Source of the DNA: Rhodospirillaceae bacterium
GTDB taxonomy: Bacteria > Pseudomonadota > Alphaproteobacteria > MPNO01 > UBA2964
DNA length: 64,000 nt
NCBI GenBank assembly: GCA_002720855.1
Contig: PBIN01000014.1
Span: 641,076-705,075 of the forward strand
Direction: 5' to 3'
Shown: positions 10,060 to 19,119 of the stretch, one piece after another
Numbering within the stretch: position 1 is the stretch's first letter
How the letters are laid out: each line of letters starts with the position of its first letter
Program-made: the position numbers and the translations under genes
The notes under the pieces: model-generated
What the model was told of the DNA's origin: nothing
What the model saw: the letters and a program-made list of their open reading frames with translations, nothing else
Databases searched by the model: none

Positions 10060-11685
10060 TTATTTTCCTGAATTTGAAGCAGCAGAAAAAAAGTCATTGC
10101 CTTTATCGTCAACAACAATGAAGGCGGGGAAATCTTCGACCTCAATGCGCCAAACAGCTTCCATTCCAAGTTCTTCATACTCGACGCACTCAACCTTTTT
10201 GATGCAATCCTGAGCCAGCCGAGCGGCGGGACCTCCTATTGATCCGAGATAAAAGCCACCATGTTCCTTACAGGCGTCTGTAACCTGCTGAGAACGGTTT
10301 CCTTTCGCCAGCATGATGAAACTACCCCCTTTAGCCTGGAACTCTGCCACATATGAATCCATTCGGCCTGCCGTGGTCGGCCCGAACGATCCGGACGCAA
10401 AACCGTCAGGTGTCTTCGCAGGACCGGCATAATATACGGGGTGATTGCGCATATATTCGGGCATGGGTTCACCGGCGCTAAGGCGTTCCGATATTTTGAA
10501 ATGCGCGATGTCCCGCGCCACAATAAGAGAGCCCGTTAGTGCCAATCTCGTTTTAATAGGATAATTCGACAAGGTTTTTCGCATTTCTTCCATCGGGCGA
10601 TTGAGGTCAATAGAAACGACCTCACCACCGAGCGATGCCTCGTCCACATCGGGAAGGTATCGCGCCGGATTCTTCTCTAGTTGTTCCAAAAAAATTCCAT
10701 CGCGGGTTATTTTCGCCTTCGCCTGCCTATCTGCCGAACAGGAGACGCCAATACCAATGGGCAGCGACGCTCCGTGGCGCGGCAGACGTACAACGCGTAC
10801 ATCATGACAAAAATATTTTCCGCCGAACTGCGCGCCGATTCCCAGCTCCCGGGTGAGTGCCAGTATTTCTTCCTCCATCTCCTTGTCACGGAATGCGTGT
10901 CCAAATTCATTCCCTTGCGGTGGCAGGCCATCCAGATAATGCGTGCTGGCAAGTTTAGTTGTCTTTAAATTGAGTTCCGCGGATGTGCCGCCAATGACGA
11001 TTGCAAGGTGGTATGGCGGGCAGGCTGCCGTACCGAGGAGCCTGATCTGATCTTCTAAAAACGGTATCAACTTATCCCTGTTGAGCATCGACGGAGTTTG
11101 CTGGAACAGAAACGTTTTGTTTGCTGATCCGCCTCCTTTGGCAATAAATAGGAATTTATAGGCGTCACCGCCGGTGGCGTAGAGTTCTATTTGCGCGGGC
11201 AGATTATTTCCGGTGTTTTTCTCCTCATACATGGAAAGAGGCGCAAGCTGCGAGTACCGCAAATTGTTTTCGGTGTACGCCTTCGCGACCCCTTTGGTGA
11301 GAGCAGCTTCGTCATTTCCGTTGGTCCAGACATTCTGTCCCTTTTTGCCCATAACGATTGCTGTACCTGTATCCTGGCACATAGGTAGTACGCCGCCGGC
11401 TGAGATGTTGGCATTTTTCAGCAAATCCCATGCAACAAAATGATCATTTGGCGAGGCTTCCTTGTCGTTGAGGATTGAAGAGAGTTGCTTCAAATGGCTG
11501 GGGCGTAAAAAGTGCGCCGTATCATAAAAGGCTTCAGCAGCAAGTTTGGTCAGCCCCTCTTTCTCAATGGTTAGTATTTCGGTTCCGTTGAGCTTAGCTG
11601 TACCGATGTACTCGCTGGTTATTTTTCTATATTCCGGCTCTTCTTCCGCAACCGGGAACATTTCCTGAAACGTGAATTCGGACAT
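10060..11685 (-). CDS. Fumarate hydratase, class I (iron-sulfur)
   Basis: A 541-residue single-chain class I fumarase, which interconverts fumarate and malate with an oxygen-sensitive 4Fe-4S cluster. The alpha part carries the cluster cysteine in [19 protein letters not shown] and others in [17 protein letters not shown] and [12 protein letters not shown]. The beta part has [20 protein letters not shown] and the GIGGPA-like [11 protein letters not shown]. This is the FumA/FumB-type fusion rather than the separate TtdA/TtdB form. It lies downstream of sspB on the same strand but 65 bases away. A small TAAACA-CCC-TGTTTA hairpin touches its stop (10044-10058); its value as a terminator is weak. 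Confidence 0.94.
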   Translation of the reverse strand: MSEFTFQEMFPVAEEEPEYRKITSEYIGTAKLNGTEILTIEKEGLTKLAAEAFYDTAHFLRPSHLKQLSSILNDKEASPNDHFVAWDLLKNANISAGGVLPMCQDTGTAIVMGKKGQNVWTNGNDEAALTKGVAKAYTENNLRYSQLAPLSMYEEKNTGNNLPAQIELYATGGDAYKFLFIAKGGGSANKTFLFQQTPSMLNRDKLIPFLEDQIRLLGTAACPPYHLAIVIGGTSAELNLKTTKLASTHYLDGLPPQGNEFGHAFRDKEMEEEILALTRELGIGAQFGGKYFCHDVRVVRLPRHGASLPIGIGVSCSADRQAKAKITRDGIFLEQLEKNPARYLPDVDEASLGGEVVSIDLNRPMEEMRKTLSNYPIKTRLALTGSLIVARDIAHFKISERLSAGEPMPEYMRNHPVYYAGPAKTPDGFASGSFGPTTAGRMDSYVAEFQAKGGSFIMLAKGNRSQQVTDACKEHGGFYLGSIGGPAARLAQDCIKKVECVEYEELGMEAVWRIEVEDFPAFIVVDDKGNDFFSAASNSGK

Positions 11686-11750
11686 CTCTGTAATCCATTT
11701 TTATTTTTGGATCTGATAGTTTTGCAGTCGGAAAAATGCGCTGCATGACT

Positions 11751-12263
11751 TTATTTTTTTCGGAAACTGTCGAGGGCAACGACGGTGCCATCGTCTGTTT
11801 CGAGTTCAGTCACAGTGTTATCGGAAGTATCCTCTACCGGTGAACTGTCGTTTTCGTCAGTGGTTTCCTCTCCACTATCGAGGCGCGCCATGCTGGCCCC
11901 TTCTTCCGCTCCAAACTGAAGACCGAATTTTACCGAAGGGTCGACAAAGGCTGTTACTGCTTCGAATGGAATAAACAACCGTTCGCGCTTTCCGCCAAAA
12001 CTCAGCGTTACGGCAAAAGAGTTTTCTGTGACGTCTAGATCCCAAAATTGATGTTCGAGTACGATGGTCATTTCTTCGGGATACTGGGCAATCAGTACCT
12101 GCGAAATATCGACACCGGAATTTTGGGTTTCGAATGTGATGTAAAAATTATGCAGGCCGGGGAGGCCATTTTCACTCGCAATTTGGAGTGCCTCGCGTAA
12201 TACACCACGCATTGCGCGATCTACAAATTTTGCATAGTCGATCATATCGTCAGTCATCGTCAT
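11751..12263 (-). CDS. sspB: ClpXP adaptor protein SspB, alphaproteobacterial type
   Basis: SspB tethers ssrA-tagged proteins, and in alphaproteobacteria other substrates, to the ClpXP protease. The 170-residue protein has the SspB fold region (NFYITFETQNSGVDIS, YPEEMTIVLEHQFWDLDV, FSVTLSFGGK-like strands and IPFEAVTAFVDPSVKFGLQF). An acidic disordered linker (SGEETTDENDSSPVED) follows, then the terminal VVALDSFRKK, the place and style of the short ClpX-binding peptide. It is transcribed away from the tmRNA gene that starts just upstream on the same strand, an unusually direct functional pairing. The start at 12263 has nearby alternatives in the same frame. Confidence 0.92.
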   Translation of the reverse strand: MTMTDDMIDYAKFVDRAMRGVLREALQIASENGLPGLHNFYITFETQNSGVDISQVLIAQYPEEMTIVLEHQFWDLDVTENSFAVTLSFGGKRERLFIPFEAVTAFVDPSVKFGLQFGAEEGASMARLDSGEETTDENDSSPVEDTSDNTVTELETDDGTVVALDSFRKK

Positions 12264-12304
12264 GCAGTATTAGGGATTTAACAGCGGCACCGCAAGGGTA
12301 CGCT

Positions 12305-12613
12305 CTTTACGAAACATGCGGTTCTATGGGTTTCTCGGTGGGGGGCTTCTGTTGCCCGGTGCCCCCCGGACCGCGCTTACCTAAAGTTAGGCAGCGAGGG
12401 CCAAATCATTATCATTGGCATTTGTAAATTAGCCCGATAACGGTGGTACAATGCCGGGCAAAAAACCAGTCTTTAGACGCGCGTCGATCCTGTTTCGCCC
12501 CCAATTGTTCTCGAGTGGTCCCAGAGAATGGAATTGGTGGAGGCGCCGGGTACCGCCCCCGGGTCCGCATCGCTTATTGCACTAGTCGTTTATCGCCATA
12601 GCTAGTTTCCCAG
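12305..12613 (-). ncRNA. ssrA: Two-piece (permuted) tmRNA, ssrA
   Basis: On the minus strand the acceptor piece comes first and ends in CGCCTCCACCA at 12535, with a T-arm CCGGG-GGCGGTA-CCCGG just before. After a 32-base spacer (12503-12534) the coding piece starts GGGGGCGAAACAGGATCGACG at 12502. The two ends pair GGGGGCG with CGCCTCC, including the G3-U pair that marks alanine tRNA identity. A PK1-like GCCCG/CGGGC pairing precedes the tag frame at 12419-12387. The order acceptor-spacer-coding is the circular permutation known from alphaproteobacteria. Outer ends are approximate: the start follows a TATATT box at 12626-12621, and the 3' end lies beyond the GGGGGGC/GCCCCCC hairpin (12367-12340). 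Confidence 0.92.
12387..12419 (-). other. tmRNA proteolysis-tag reading frame (ANDNDLALAA)
   Basis: Inside the tmRNA coding piece the frame GCC AAT GAT AAT GAT TTG GCC CTC GCT GCC TAA encodes ANDNDLALAA. It resembles the E. coli ANDENYALAA tag, with the LAA end recognised by ClpX and the AND(N) start recognised by SspB. The resume codon is inferred by that alignment. With the alanine carried by the RNA the added tag would be AANDNDLALAA. Confidence 0.9.
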
Positions 12614-12620
12614 CACTTCC

Positions 12621-12649
12621 AATATAGGGTGATTCTGCCCTAAATTAAA
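12621..12649 (-). promoter_or_regulatory. Likely tmRNA promoter
   Basis: On the minus strand a TATATT box (12626-12621) is preceded by TTTAAT (12649-12644) with a 17-base spacer. The -10 is good and the -35 poor. It lies in the 60-odd bases shared with the divergent thyA gene. Confidence 0.4.
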
Positions 12650-12687
12650 GTAAAGAGCGTTACTGGAACCGGGCTCGAAAGGGCATA

Positions 12688-13482
12688 ATGCAACAATATC
12701 TTGATCTCATGCGTCTGGTTATGGAGCACGGTGCCCAAAAAGAGGACCGAACCGGTACGGGAACGCGCAGCGTATTTGGGCACCAGATGCGGTTTGATCT
12801 ATCTGACGGTTTCCCGCTGGTAACGACAAAAAAGCTACATCTGCGCTCCATAATTTATGAACTTCTTTGGTTCCTGGCAGGCGATACCAACATCAAATAC
12901 CTGAACGAAAATAAAGTATCGATTTGGGATGAGTGGGCAGATGAGGCTGGCGATTTGGGGCCTGTATATGGGTCTCAGTGGCGGTCCTGGCCGACTTCCG
13001 ATGGCGGGACAATCGATCAAATAAAGGAACTCGTCGCCGGTATAGAGTCCAACCCAAACTCGCGACGTCTTATTGTAAGCGCTTGGAACGTCCCAGAGAT
13101 CGACAAGATGGCATTGCCTCCCTGCCATTGTTTGTTTCAGTTCTATGTCGCAGATGGAAAATTGTCCTGTCAGCTTTATCAGAGAAGTGCGGATATCTTT
13201 TTAGGCGTTCCCTTTAATATTGCATCCTATTCACTGCTAACGATGATGATTGCTCAAGCGACAGGGTTAAAGCCGGGAGACTTTGTCCATACGTTTGGGG
13301 ACGCGCATCTCTACAACAATCATCTCGAACAGGCGACAGAACAGCTATCGAGAGAACCTAGACAACTTCCTGAAATGCTTTTGAATCCAGAAGTGACGGA
13401 CATCTTTGGTTTTACGTATGAAGATTTCGTACTCGACGGATACAATCCACATCCACATATTTCCGCGCCTGTAGCGGTCTGA
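12688..13482 (+). CDS. thyA: Thymidylate synthase
   Basis: ThyA methylates dUMP to dTMP using methylenetetrahydrofolate, which is oxidised to dihydrofolate. The 264-residue protein matches the E. coli length. It has [19 protein letters not shown] near residue 21, the catalytic cysteine in [13 protein letters not shown] near 146, and [20 protein letters not shown] for nucleotide binding. The C-terminus ends in PVAV, as in bacterial ThyA, where it caps the active site. folA begins 6 bases downstream, so the enzyme that makes dihydrofolate and the one that recycles it form a pair. Confidence 0.98.
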   Translation: MQQYLDLMRLVMEHGAQKEDRTGTGTRSVFGHQMRFDLSDGFPLVTTKKLHLRSIIYELLWFLAGDTNIKYLNENKVSIWDEWADEAGDLGPVYGSQWRSWPTSDGGTIDQIKELVAGIESNPNSRRLIVSAWNVPEIDKMALPPCHCLFQFYVADGKLSCQLYQRSADIFLGVPFNIASYSLLTMMIAQATGLKPGDFVHTFGDAHLYNNHLEQATEQLSREPRQLPEMLLNPEVTDIFGFTYEDFVLDGYNPHPHISAPVAV

Positions 13483-13488
13483 TATCGA

Positions 13489-13998
13489 ATGCGTTTATCG
13501 CTCATCGTTGCCGTTGCAGAAAACGGGGTTATCGGTCGGGATAATGATTTGCCCTGGCGCCTGTCGGGCGATTTGCAGCACTTCAAATCCTTGACGATGG
13601 GAAAGCCGATTATTATGGGCCGAAAAACTTATGAATCTATCGGCCGCCCATTGCCAGGCCGCACAAATATTGTCATGACCCGCGATCCGCAATTTTCAGC
13701 CGACGGAATCGAGGTCGTAAACAGCCTGGACAACGCGATGGCGATGGGCGAACAGGCAGCCAAGATTGCCCAAGTTGATGAACTGGTGGTGATCGGAGGG
13801 GCTAATGTTTACGCGGCAGCTTTGCCCGAAGCCGACCGCCTTTATATCACTGAAGTTCATATGACTGTTGATGGGGATGTGAAGTTTCCTGAGATCAATC
13901 AAGACGGCTGGACCGAAGTTTCGCGAGAGTTCAAGTGTGCTGCACCCGAAGAAACCTGTGACTACAGTTTCGTCGTCTATGATCGCTCAGTGACTTAA
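13489..13998 (+). CDS. folA: Dihydrofolate reductase
   Basis: DHFR reduces dihydrofolate to tetrahydrofolate with NADPH. The 169-residue protein begins LSLIVAVAENGVIGRDNDLPW, contains the substrate acidic residue in LSGDLQHFK, the NADPH segment MGRKTYESIGRPLPGRTN, and VIGGANVYAAALPEADRLYIT. All are standard for chromosomal DHFR. It follows thyA by 6 bases and the two form an operon. Nothing suggests an acquired trimethoprim-resistant type, though resistance cannot be judged by eye. Confidence 0.97.
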   Translation: MRLSLIVAVAENGVIGRDNDLPWRLSGDLQHFKSLTMGKPIIMGRKTYESIGRPLPGRTNIVMTRDPQFSADGIEVVNSLDNAMAMGEQAAKIAQVDELVVIGGANVYAAALPEADRLYITEVHMTVDGDVKFPEINQDGWTEVSREFKCAAPEETCDYSFVVYDRSVT

Positions 13999-14098
13999 CA
14001 CATCACCGTTACTGGCCCTCGAAATTATAATCTGTTAACAAATTGCGGTAACGATCAGGCGAACCGAAATTTGCCAAAGTTTTTGGAGGGCGAGGGCT

Positions 14099-14626
14099 AT
14101 GCGATCCACGATATTTGGGGTCGTTTTTGCGAGTGTATTGATGTTGGCGGGGAGCTGGCAAACGGTTGCCGCTGCAAACCAGACGGCGCGACTTTCGCTG
14201 CCGAAAGCCGATCGTGTCGTTGTCCTGAAGTCTGAAAGGCGCCTGATATTGATGAAGGGAGACTTTGTCTTAAAAATTTATCCAGTTGCGCTTGGCCGTT
14301 ACCCAAAAGGTCATAAGCAGTTTCAGGGAGATGCCAAAACCCCGGAAGGCGAATATCTACTCGATTTCAAGCTTAGGAACAGCCAGTTTCATCGGGCAAT
14401 TCGCATAAATTATCCCAATGCTCGCGATGTTGCGCGGGCGCGCAAGATGGGTAAAGACCCCGGTGGAAAAATTATGATTCATGGACTCCCCAACACGATG
14501 TCGGCTGACCGTGTCGGTCATCCGACACTTGATTGGACACAAGGATGCATCGCCGTTACAAATCGCCAGATGGACGAAATCTGGAAAATGGTCGACGCCG
14601 GAACGCCGATCGAAATCCACCCTTAA
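14099..14626 (+). CDS. L,D-transpeptidase (YkuD domain), exported
   Basis: The 175-residue protein starts with a signal peptide (MRSTIFGVVFASVLMLAGSW, cleaved near AAANQ). A YkuD domain follows, beginning DRVVVLKSERRLILMKGDFV. The catalytic motif is present as IMIHGLP then QGCIAVTNRQMDEIW, with cysteine in the GCIAVTN box. Such enzymes make 3-3 cross-links in peptidoglycan or attach lipoproteins to it in the periplasm. It stands alone between folA and a convergent molybdenum-enzyme gene, whose stop overlaps its own by 4 bases. It lacks a separate peptidoglycan-binding or LysM domain. Confidence 0.9.
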   Translation: MRSTIFGVVFASVLMLAGSWQTVAAANQTARLSLPKADRVVVLKSERRLILMKGDFVLKIYPVALGRYPKGHKQFQGDAKTPEGEYLLDFKLRNSQFHRAIRINYPNARDVARARKMGKDPGGKIMIHGLPNTMSADRVGHPTLDWTQGCIAVTNRQMDEIWKMVDAGTPIEIHP

Positions 14627-16959
14627 TCCGCAGTCGCGGCTGCTTTTAGTGCCCGCCAAACCTTTTCCTGGGTTGCCGGCATTTCGATAGACGGTGCACC
14701 GATTTGATGGAGCGCATCATTGATCGCGTTCATGACAGCAGGCATTGCGCCGACTGTACCCGCTTCGCCAACGCCCTTTACGCCTAACGGGTTTCTAGCG
14801 GTGGGCACTTCATTGGCTGCGATATCGAATGTGCAAAAATCGTCGGCACGCGGCATGCAATAATCCATGAACGATCCTGTTAGAAGTTGCCCACTTTCCC
14901 GGTCGTAATGAATATCCTCCATCATAATTTGGCTGGCGCCCTGAACGATTCCGCCATGGACCTGCCCATCGAATAGTAGCGGGTTTAGAATTGTCCCCGC
15001 GTCATCGACCGCCGTATACCGGACCAATTCAACCTTTCCGGTCTCAACATCGATTTCAACTTCCGCCAAATGAACGCCGTTTGGAAATGTCGGCGCCTGA
15101 CCCTGTCCCATTCCGAACTCACCGTGTTCGTAAAGTCCCGGTTCAATATCAGGTGGTAGTTTCGGTTTTTGAAAAGCCGTTTTAGCGACCTCTTCCAGAG
15201 AAACTGACCGGTCAGTGCCTGCGACTGTAAATGTTCCGCTTTCAAATTCAATGTCAGTATCCGCGGCTTCAAGCAGGTGCCCCGCAATTCGTTTTCCCTT
15301 CTCGATAATCTTCTCTGCCGCGTTGATCACAGCGGCACTGACAAATACTGCGCATCGGGCATTAAAGGTCCCAACGCCGTGCGCGACCTTGTCGGTATCG
15401 CCAAAACGATATTTCACCTCTTTGGTATCGATTCCCAGTTGGTCAGCCAGAACCTGTTTGAAGGTTGTACCGTGGCCCTGACCGTGATCCATCGCGCCGC
15501 ACAAAAGTGTAATATTGCCCGAAGGGTCGAAACGAATTTCAACATGTTCAAAATTAGTACTGGCGACGCCGGTGACGGAATTTGAAGCACCCAGGCCACG
15601 CAACTTGCCGTTAGATTTACTATTTTTTCGACGCTGGCCAAAATTCTGATAGTCACCAGCGGATAGGCAATCCTCAAAATTGCCGACAAAATCCCCACAA
15701 TCATAAACATCGCCAAGGCATGTGGTTAAGGGCATTTGATCGGGGCCAGCAGTGTTGATACGACGAAGTTCGATTGGTTCGATTCCGAGTTTACGTGCTG
15801 CTACATCCACCATGACTTCCAGGACATATACGGGCTCGGGTTTCGCGCCTCCGCGATATTGTGCATTACCAATCATGTTGGTAAGCGCTCCGGTGACTTT
15901 TGCGTGGATTGCGGGTATTCCATAAACGCCGGCAAGGCCGCCAAATCCACCGGTCGCTGTGCGATAATTTCGATCATTGCCATAGTACGCACCGATCGGA
16001 ACCTTGGTATGTGTACGTAATCCGAGAAACTTGTAATTGGCATCAAGCGCTAACTCGCAATCCACGAGGCCGCCTCGGCCCTGCTCATCAGTCATGATGC
16101 CTTCTGTTCGTTCGGCGATCCACTTAACAGGCCTGCCAATAACTTCTGACGCCCAAAGCGATAGACTATATTCAGGGCTACAACCGCCTCTTGTACCGAA
16201 ACCGCCGCCCATGTTGTCACAAATAACCCTGAGCTGAGTTTGCGGGATGTTTAAAATTTGTCCCGCGATTTGTTGGCGAATTCCATGGACAGATTGGACG
16301 GTAGCGCGCAGCGTATAACGATCCTCAAACGAGTCATATTCCGCGATACAACCACGATTCTCCATAGGGTTGCCGGTGATACGATTTACACAAACGCGGT
16401 GCGTTATAATGTGTTTGGCTTGGGCTAGTGCGGCATCTACTTCGGCCGCATTGCCCTGCTCAAATGTGTACGCTTCATTTCCCGGGTTTTTATCCCAGAG
16501 AGCGGGCGCATCAGGTGCTAGTGCATCGTCAACAGATGCAACAACCCGTAGCGGCTCGAATTCGATCTCGATCAACTCGGCAGCATCTTTAGCCTGGTCT
16601 AGCGTTTCGGCAACAATGAAAGCAATTGCCTCTCCGGCAAATCGGACACGATCTTGCGCCAGAAGTGGCTGGGAGCAAACAAATCCTGGAGAACCGTCGC
16701 TGCGGGTACCCGGTGCGGCCGGTTTGAGCGTACCTAAACCACGTTCTTCGACATCATGGCCCGTTAGGACGGTAAGTATACCGGGCGCTTCTTTTGCCTG
16801 GGTCGTATCGATTGATTGAATGTCCGCATGGGCAATAGGCGAGCGCAATACGTAGGCGCGTGCCTGGCCGAGGGCGTTTACATCATCCGTGTAACGGCCG
16901 CGTCCTTGCAGGAGTCTGAGGTCTTCTTCTCGCGGGATCGCCTTCCCAACGTAATTCAT
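14623..16959 (-). CDS. Xanthine dehydrogenase/CoxL-family molybdenum-binding subunit
   Basis: A 778-residue molybdenum-cofactor subunit of the CO dehydrogenase/xanthine dehydrogenase family. The N-terminal a/b hammerhead domain has RLLQGRGRYTDDV. The Mo-binding core has DNMGGGFGTRGG near residue 255, QYRGGAKPEPVYVLE, and the active glutamate in KGVGEAGTVGAMPA near 750. The active-site loop is not AYxCSFR, so it is a form II type and not a genuine CO dehydrogenase. No small FeS or FAD subunit is next to it, although partners normally encode electron transfer. It is the last gene of a run mrp - MBL hydrolase - this gene, with 3 bases before it. Substrate unknown. Confidence 0.9.
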   Translation of the reverse strand: MNYVGKAIPREEDLRLLQGRGRYTDDVNALGQARAYVLRSPIAHADIQSIDTTQAKEAPGILTVLTGHDVEERGLGTLKPAAPGTRSDGSPGFVCSQPLLAQDRVRFAGEAIAFIVAETLDQAKDAAELIEIEFEPLRVVASVDDALAPDAPALWDKNPGNEAYTFEQGNAAEVDAALAQAKHIITHRVCVNRITGNPMENRGCIAEYDSFEDRYTLRATVQSVHGIRQQIAGQILNIPQTQLRVICDNMGGGFGTRGGCSPEYSLSLWASEVIGRPVKWIAERTEGIMTDEQGRGGLVDCELALDANYKFLGLRTHTKVPIGAYYGNDRNYRTATGGFGGLAGVYGIPAIHAKVTGALTNMIGNAQYRGGAKPEPVYVLEVMVDVAARKLGIEPIELRRINTAGPDQMPLTTCLGDVYDCGDFVGNFEDCLSAGDYQNFGQRRKNSKSNGKLRGLGASNSVTGVASTNFEHVEIRFDPSGNITLLCGAMDHGQGHGTTFKQVLADQLGIDTKEVKYRFGDTDKVAHGVGTFNARCAVFVSAAVINAAEKIIEKGKRIAGHLLEAADTDIEFESGTFTVAGTDRSVSLEEVAKTAFQKPKLPPDIEPGLYEHGEFGMGQGQAPTFPNGVHLAEVEIDVETGKVELVRYTAVDDAGTILNPLLFDGQVHGGIVQGASQIMMEDIHYDRESGQLLTGSFMDYCMPRADDFCTFDIAANEVPTARNPLGVKGVGEAGTVGAMPAVMNAINDALHQIGAPSIEMPATQEKVWRALKAAATAD

Positions 16960-16962
16960 CGC

Positions 16963-17859
16963 CTATGCTGTTCTGTAAGTTGCGGTTTCCTTCGTCGACC
17001 CTTCGCTCGTCGCACGCCCTGTTTCGACCATATGTTCCAAATGAGCAAGAACCGATCTTCCCGCGGCATGGTGCATTTTTTCTGGCAAATGTTTGTAAAG
17101 CCGCTTAACGATTTCCGGGATGGTGTGATATCCATTATCCAAACATTTCTGTATTTCAGACTCGCGCATTCTTCGATGATTTCGATAGGCGCGCGTAAAG
17201 GGTTCGGGGTCCGGTATCGACGGGCCATGGGCTGGCCAGTAGGTTTTTTCGTTGCGTGCGAGACATACCTCCAGGCTAGAAAAATATTCCGCCATATTCC
17301 CATCAGGCGGTGAAACAATGGTGGTGTTCCAACTCATAATGTGATCGCCGGAAAAGAGAATGTCTTCCGCATCCAAAGCAAAGCACATGTGGTTGGACAT
17401 GTGGCCCGGTGTGTGAACTGCTTCCAAATTCCACCCGTCACCTTCTACAATAGTACCGTCCTCCAAGACATGGTCTGGCGCAAAATCGTATTGGATGGAC
17501 TCTGCGGTTTTGACATTCGTCGGAATCTCTCGCGGGATCGCCCCGTGAACCTCTCCCCCCAGTTTTTCTTTTAGGGGAGCAACCCCTGGCGAGTGGTCAT
17601 GGTGTGTATGGGTGACCAGAATGTTTTCGACAGTCTCTCCGTCAAGCGCTTGCATCAAAGATGCGGTTTGCTCCTCCAGGAGCGGCCCTGGATCAATGAC
17701 AGCAACACGTCCGTGACCGACGATATAGGTGTTCGTTCCGTGGAATGTAAAACCGCTGGGATTTCTAGCAACCAGGCGGCGCACCAATGGTGAGACCTGT
17801 TGTACCTCGCCATATTCGAATTCCATTCTTTTTCGAAATGGGATCGTAGCTTCAGACAT
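16963..17859 (-). CDS. MBL-fold metallo-hydrolase, LACTB2-like
   Basis: A 298-residue metallo-beta-lactamase-fold protein. The metal motif is ILVTHTHHDHSPG, with further ligands in VHTPGHMSNHM, LFSGDHIM and WPAHGP. A C-terminal helical, winged-helix-like part (RSVLAHLEHMVETGRA) marks the LACTB2/glyoxalase-II-like group; LACTB2 itself is a ribonuclease, but bacterial members vary. It sits 6 bases after mrp and 3 bases before the CoxL-like subunit. A thioester- or lactone-hydrolase role tied to that oxidoreductase is possible but only inferred from position. Confidence 0.87.
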   Translation of the reverse strand: MSEATIPFRKRMEFEYGEVQQVSPLVRRLVARNPSGFTFHGTNTYIVGHGRVAVIDPGPLLEEQTASLMQALDGETVENILVTHTHHDHSPGVAPLKEKLGGEVHGAIPREIPTNVKTAESIQYDFAPDHVLEDGTIVEGDGWNLEAVHTPGHMSNHMCFALDAEDILFSGDHIMSWNTTIVSPPDGNMAEYFSSLEVCLARNEKTYWPAHGPSIPDPEPFTRAYRNHRRMRESEIQKCLDNGYHTIPEIVKRLYKHLPEKMHHAAGRSVLAHLEHMVETGRATSEGSTKETATYRTA

Positions 17860-17865
17860 GGATAC

Positions 17866-18975
17866 TTACTCTACGATAATTTCAGGTGCCGCTGGTTGCG
17901 CAGAACCTGAGAAAACTTTTTCCCATAACGCGTCCGCGATAGCGCGATAGGCGTTTGCATGTGGACTTTCGGGGTCAGAGGCAACAATAGGTCGGCCATT
18001 ATCTGATCCTTCGCGTATTGCCATTTCCAGTGGAATTTCGCCAAGAAAGTCCACACCCATCTGGGCTGCAGCGTTTTTCGCGCCGCCATGCGTAAAAATC
18101 TCCGATTTCTCACCGCAATGGGGGCACACAAAATAGCTCATATTCTCAATAATTCCGAGAACCGGGACCTCCACTTTTTTAAACATATTGAGGCCCTTAC
18201 GGGCATCGAGAAGCGCCAGGTCCTGCGGTGTCGAAACGATTACAGAACCGGCCAAAGCAACACGCTGTGCCATTGTGAGCTGCGCGTCTCCTGTTCCCGG
18301 CGGCATGTCTACAATGAGGACATCGATGTCTCCCCACTGAACATCGCCCATCATCTGTTCCAGAGCGCCCATGACCATGGGACCCCGCCATATCATCGGT
18401 GTATCGGCTGCAATCATAAATCCGATAGACATGCATTTGAGGCCGTACTTTTCGATCGGTAATAAAATCTTGCCGTCGGGAGAATCAGGTTTTTCGGTTA
18501 TTCCCAACATAAGCGGCAAAGATGGCCCATAAATGTCAGCGTCCAAAATTGCCGTTCGAAGGCCTTTTTGCGACAGGGCAAGCGCTAAATTCACAGCAGT
18601 TGTGGATTTGCCCACGCCACCTTTTCCGGATGCAACGGCGATAACAGCGCCGACATCCGCCAGCAGTTTGGATTGCTGCTGTTGTCCTTGCGGCTGTTCC
18701 GGTTGTTGCGGCGGTGCGGCAGCGGGACTGGATGCGGTCATTACAGCGGTCACCGAAAGAACCCCATCAATAGCCAAAACGGCATTTTCAGCGGCTTTAC
18801 GCATCGGTTCGAGTTGCGCACCACGCTCAGCATCGACTTCAATTGTAAAACCGATATTGCCGCTTTTACTGACGACACCTGAAACCATGTTTAGAGAAAC
18901 AATATCCTGTCCCCTATCGGGATCCTGGACCGTTCGCAGCGCGTCAAGGATTTGGGCGTTGCTAATCTCGGCCAT
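17866..18975 (-). CDS. Mrp/ApbC-type iron-sulfur cluster carrier ATPase
   Basis: Mrp/NBP35-family P-loop ATPases bind and deliver FeS clusters. The 369-residue protein has an N-terminal MIP18 (DUF59) domain (about 1-85, with QDPDRGQDIVSL), a glutamine/proline-rich linker, and a ParA-like ATPase with GKGGVGKST near 118. Later come DMPPGTGDAQL and the cluster-binding FVCPHCGEKS with the CxxC. It is divergent from hflK across about 145 bases, a familiar alphaproteobacterial arrangement. It heads a run with an MBL hydrolase and a molybdenum enzyme, the latter class needing FeS partners. Confidence 0.95.
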   Translation of the reverse strand: MAEISNAQILDALRTVQDPDRGQDIVSLNMVSGVVSKSGNIGFTIEVDAERGAQLEPMRKAAENAVLAIDGVLSVTAVMTASSPAAAPPQQPEQPQGQQQQSKLLADVGAVIAVASGKGGVGKSTTAVNLALALSQKGLRTAILDADIYGPSLPLMLGITEKPDSPDGKILLPIEKYGLKCMSIGFMIAADTPMIWRGPMVMGALEQMMGDVQWGDIDVLIVDMPPGTGDAQLTMAQRVALAGSVIVSTPQDLALLDARKGLNMFKKVEVPVLGIIENMSYFVCPHCGEKSEIFTHGGAKNAAAQMGVDFLGEIPLEMAIREGSDNGRPIVASDPESPHANAYRAIADALWEKVFSGSAQPAAPEIIVE

Positions 18976-19119
18976 AAATGTTGCTCCAGACTAAATAAAT
19001 CGATGTAATTCGCGCAAACACGGAGATAGCGCTACATTGCGTTCAGGTTTAAGCTAACATATATACCCCTTATGTCTGGTGGCAACTTGTCACCTCAAAT
19101 TTGAGAAGGACGGAACGAT

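Noticed and set aside
14623..16959. Calling the CoxL-like gene a CO dehydrogenase
   Set aside because: The AYxCSFR active-site loop of form I CO dehydrogenase is absent.
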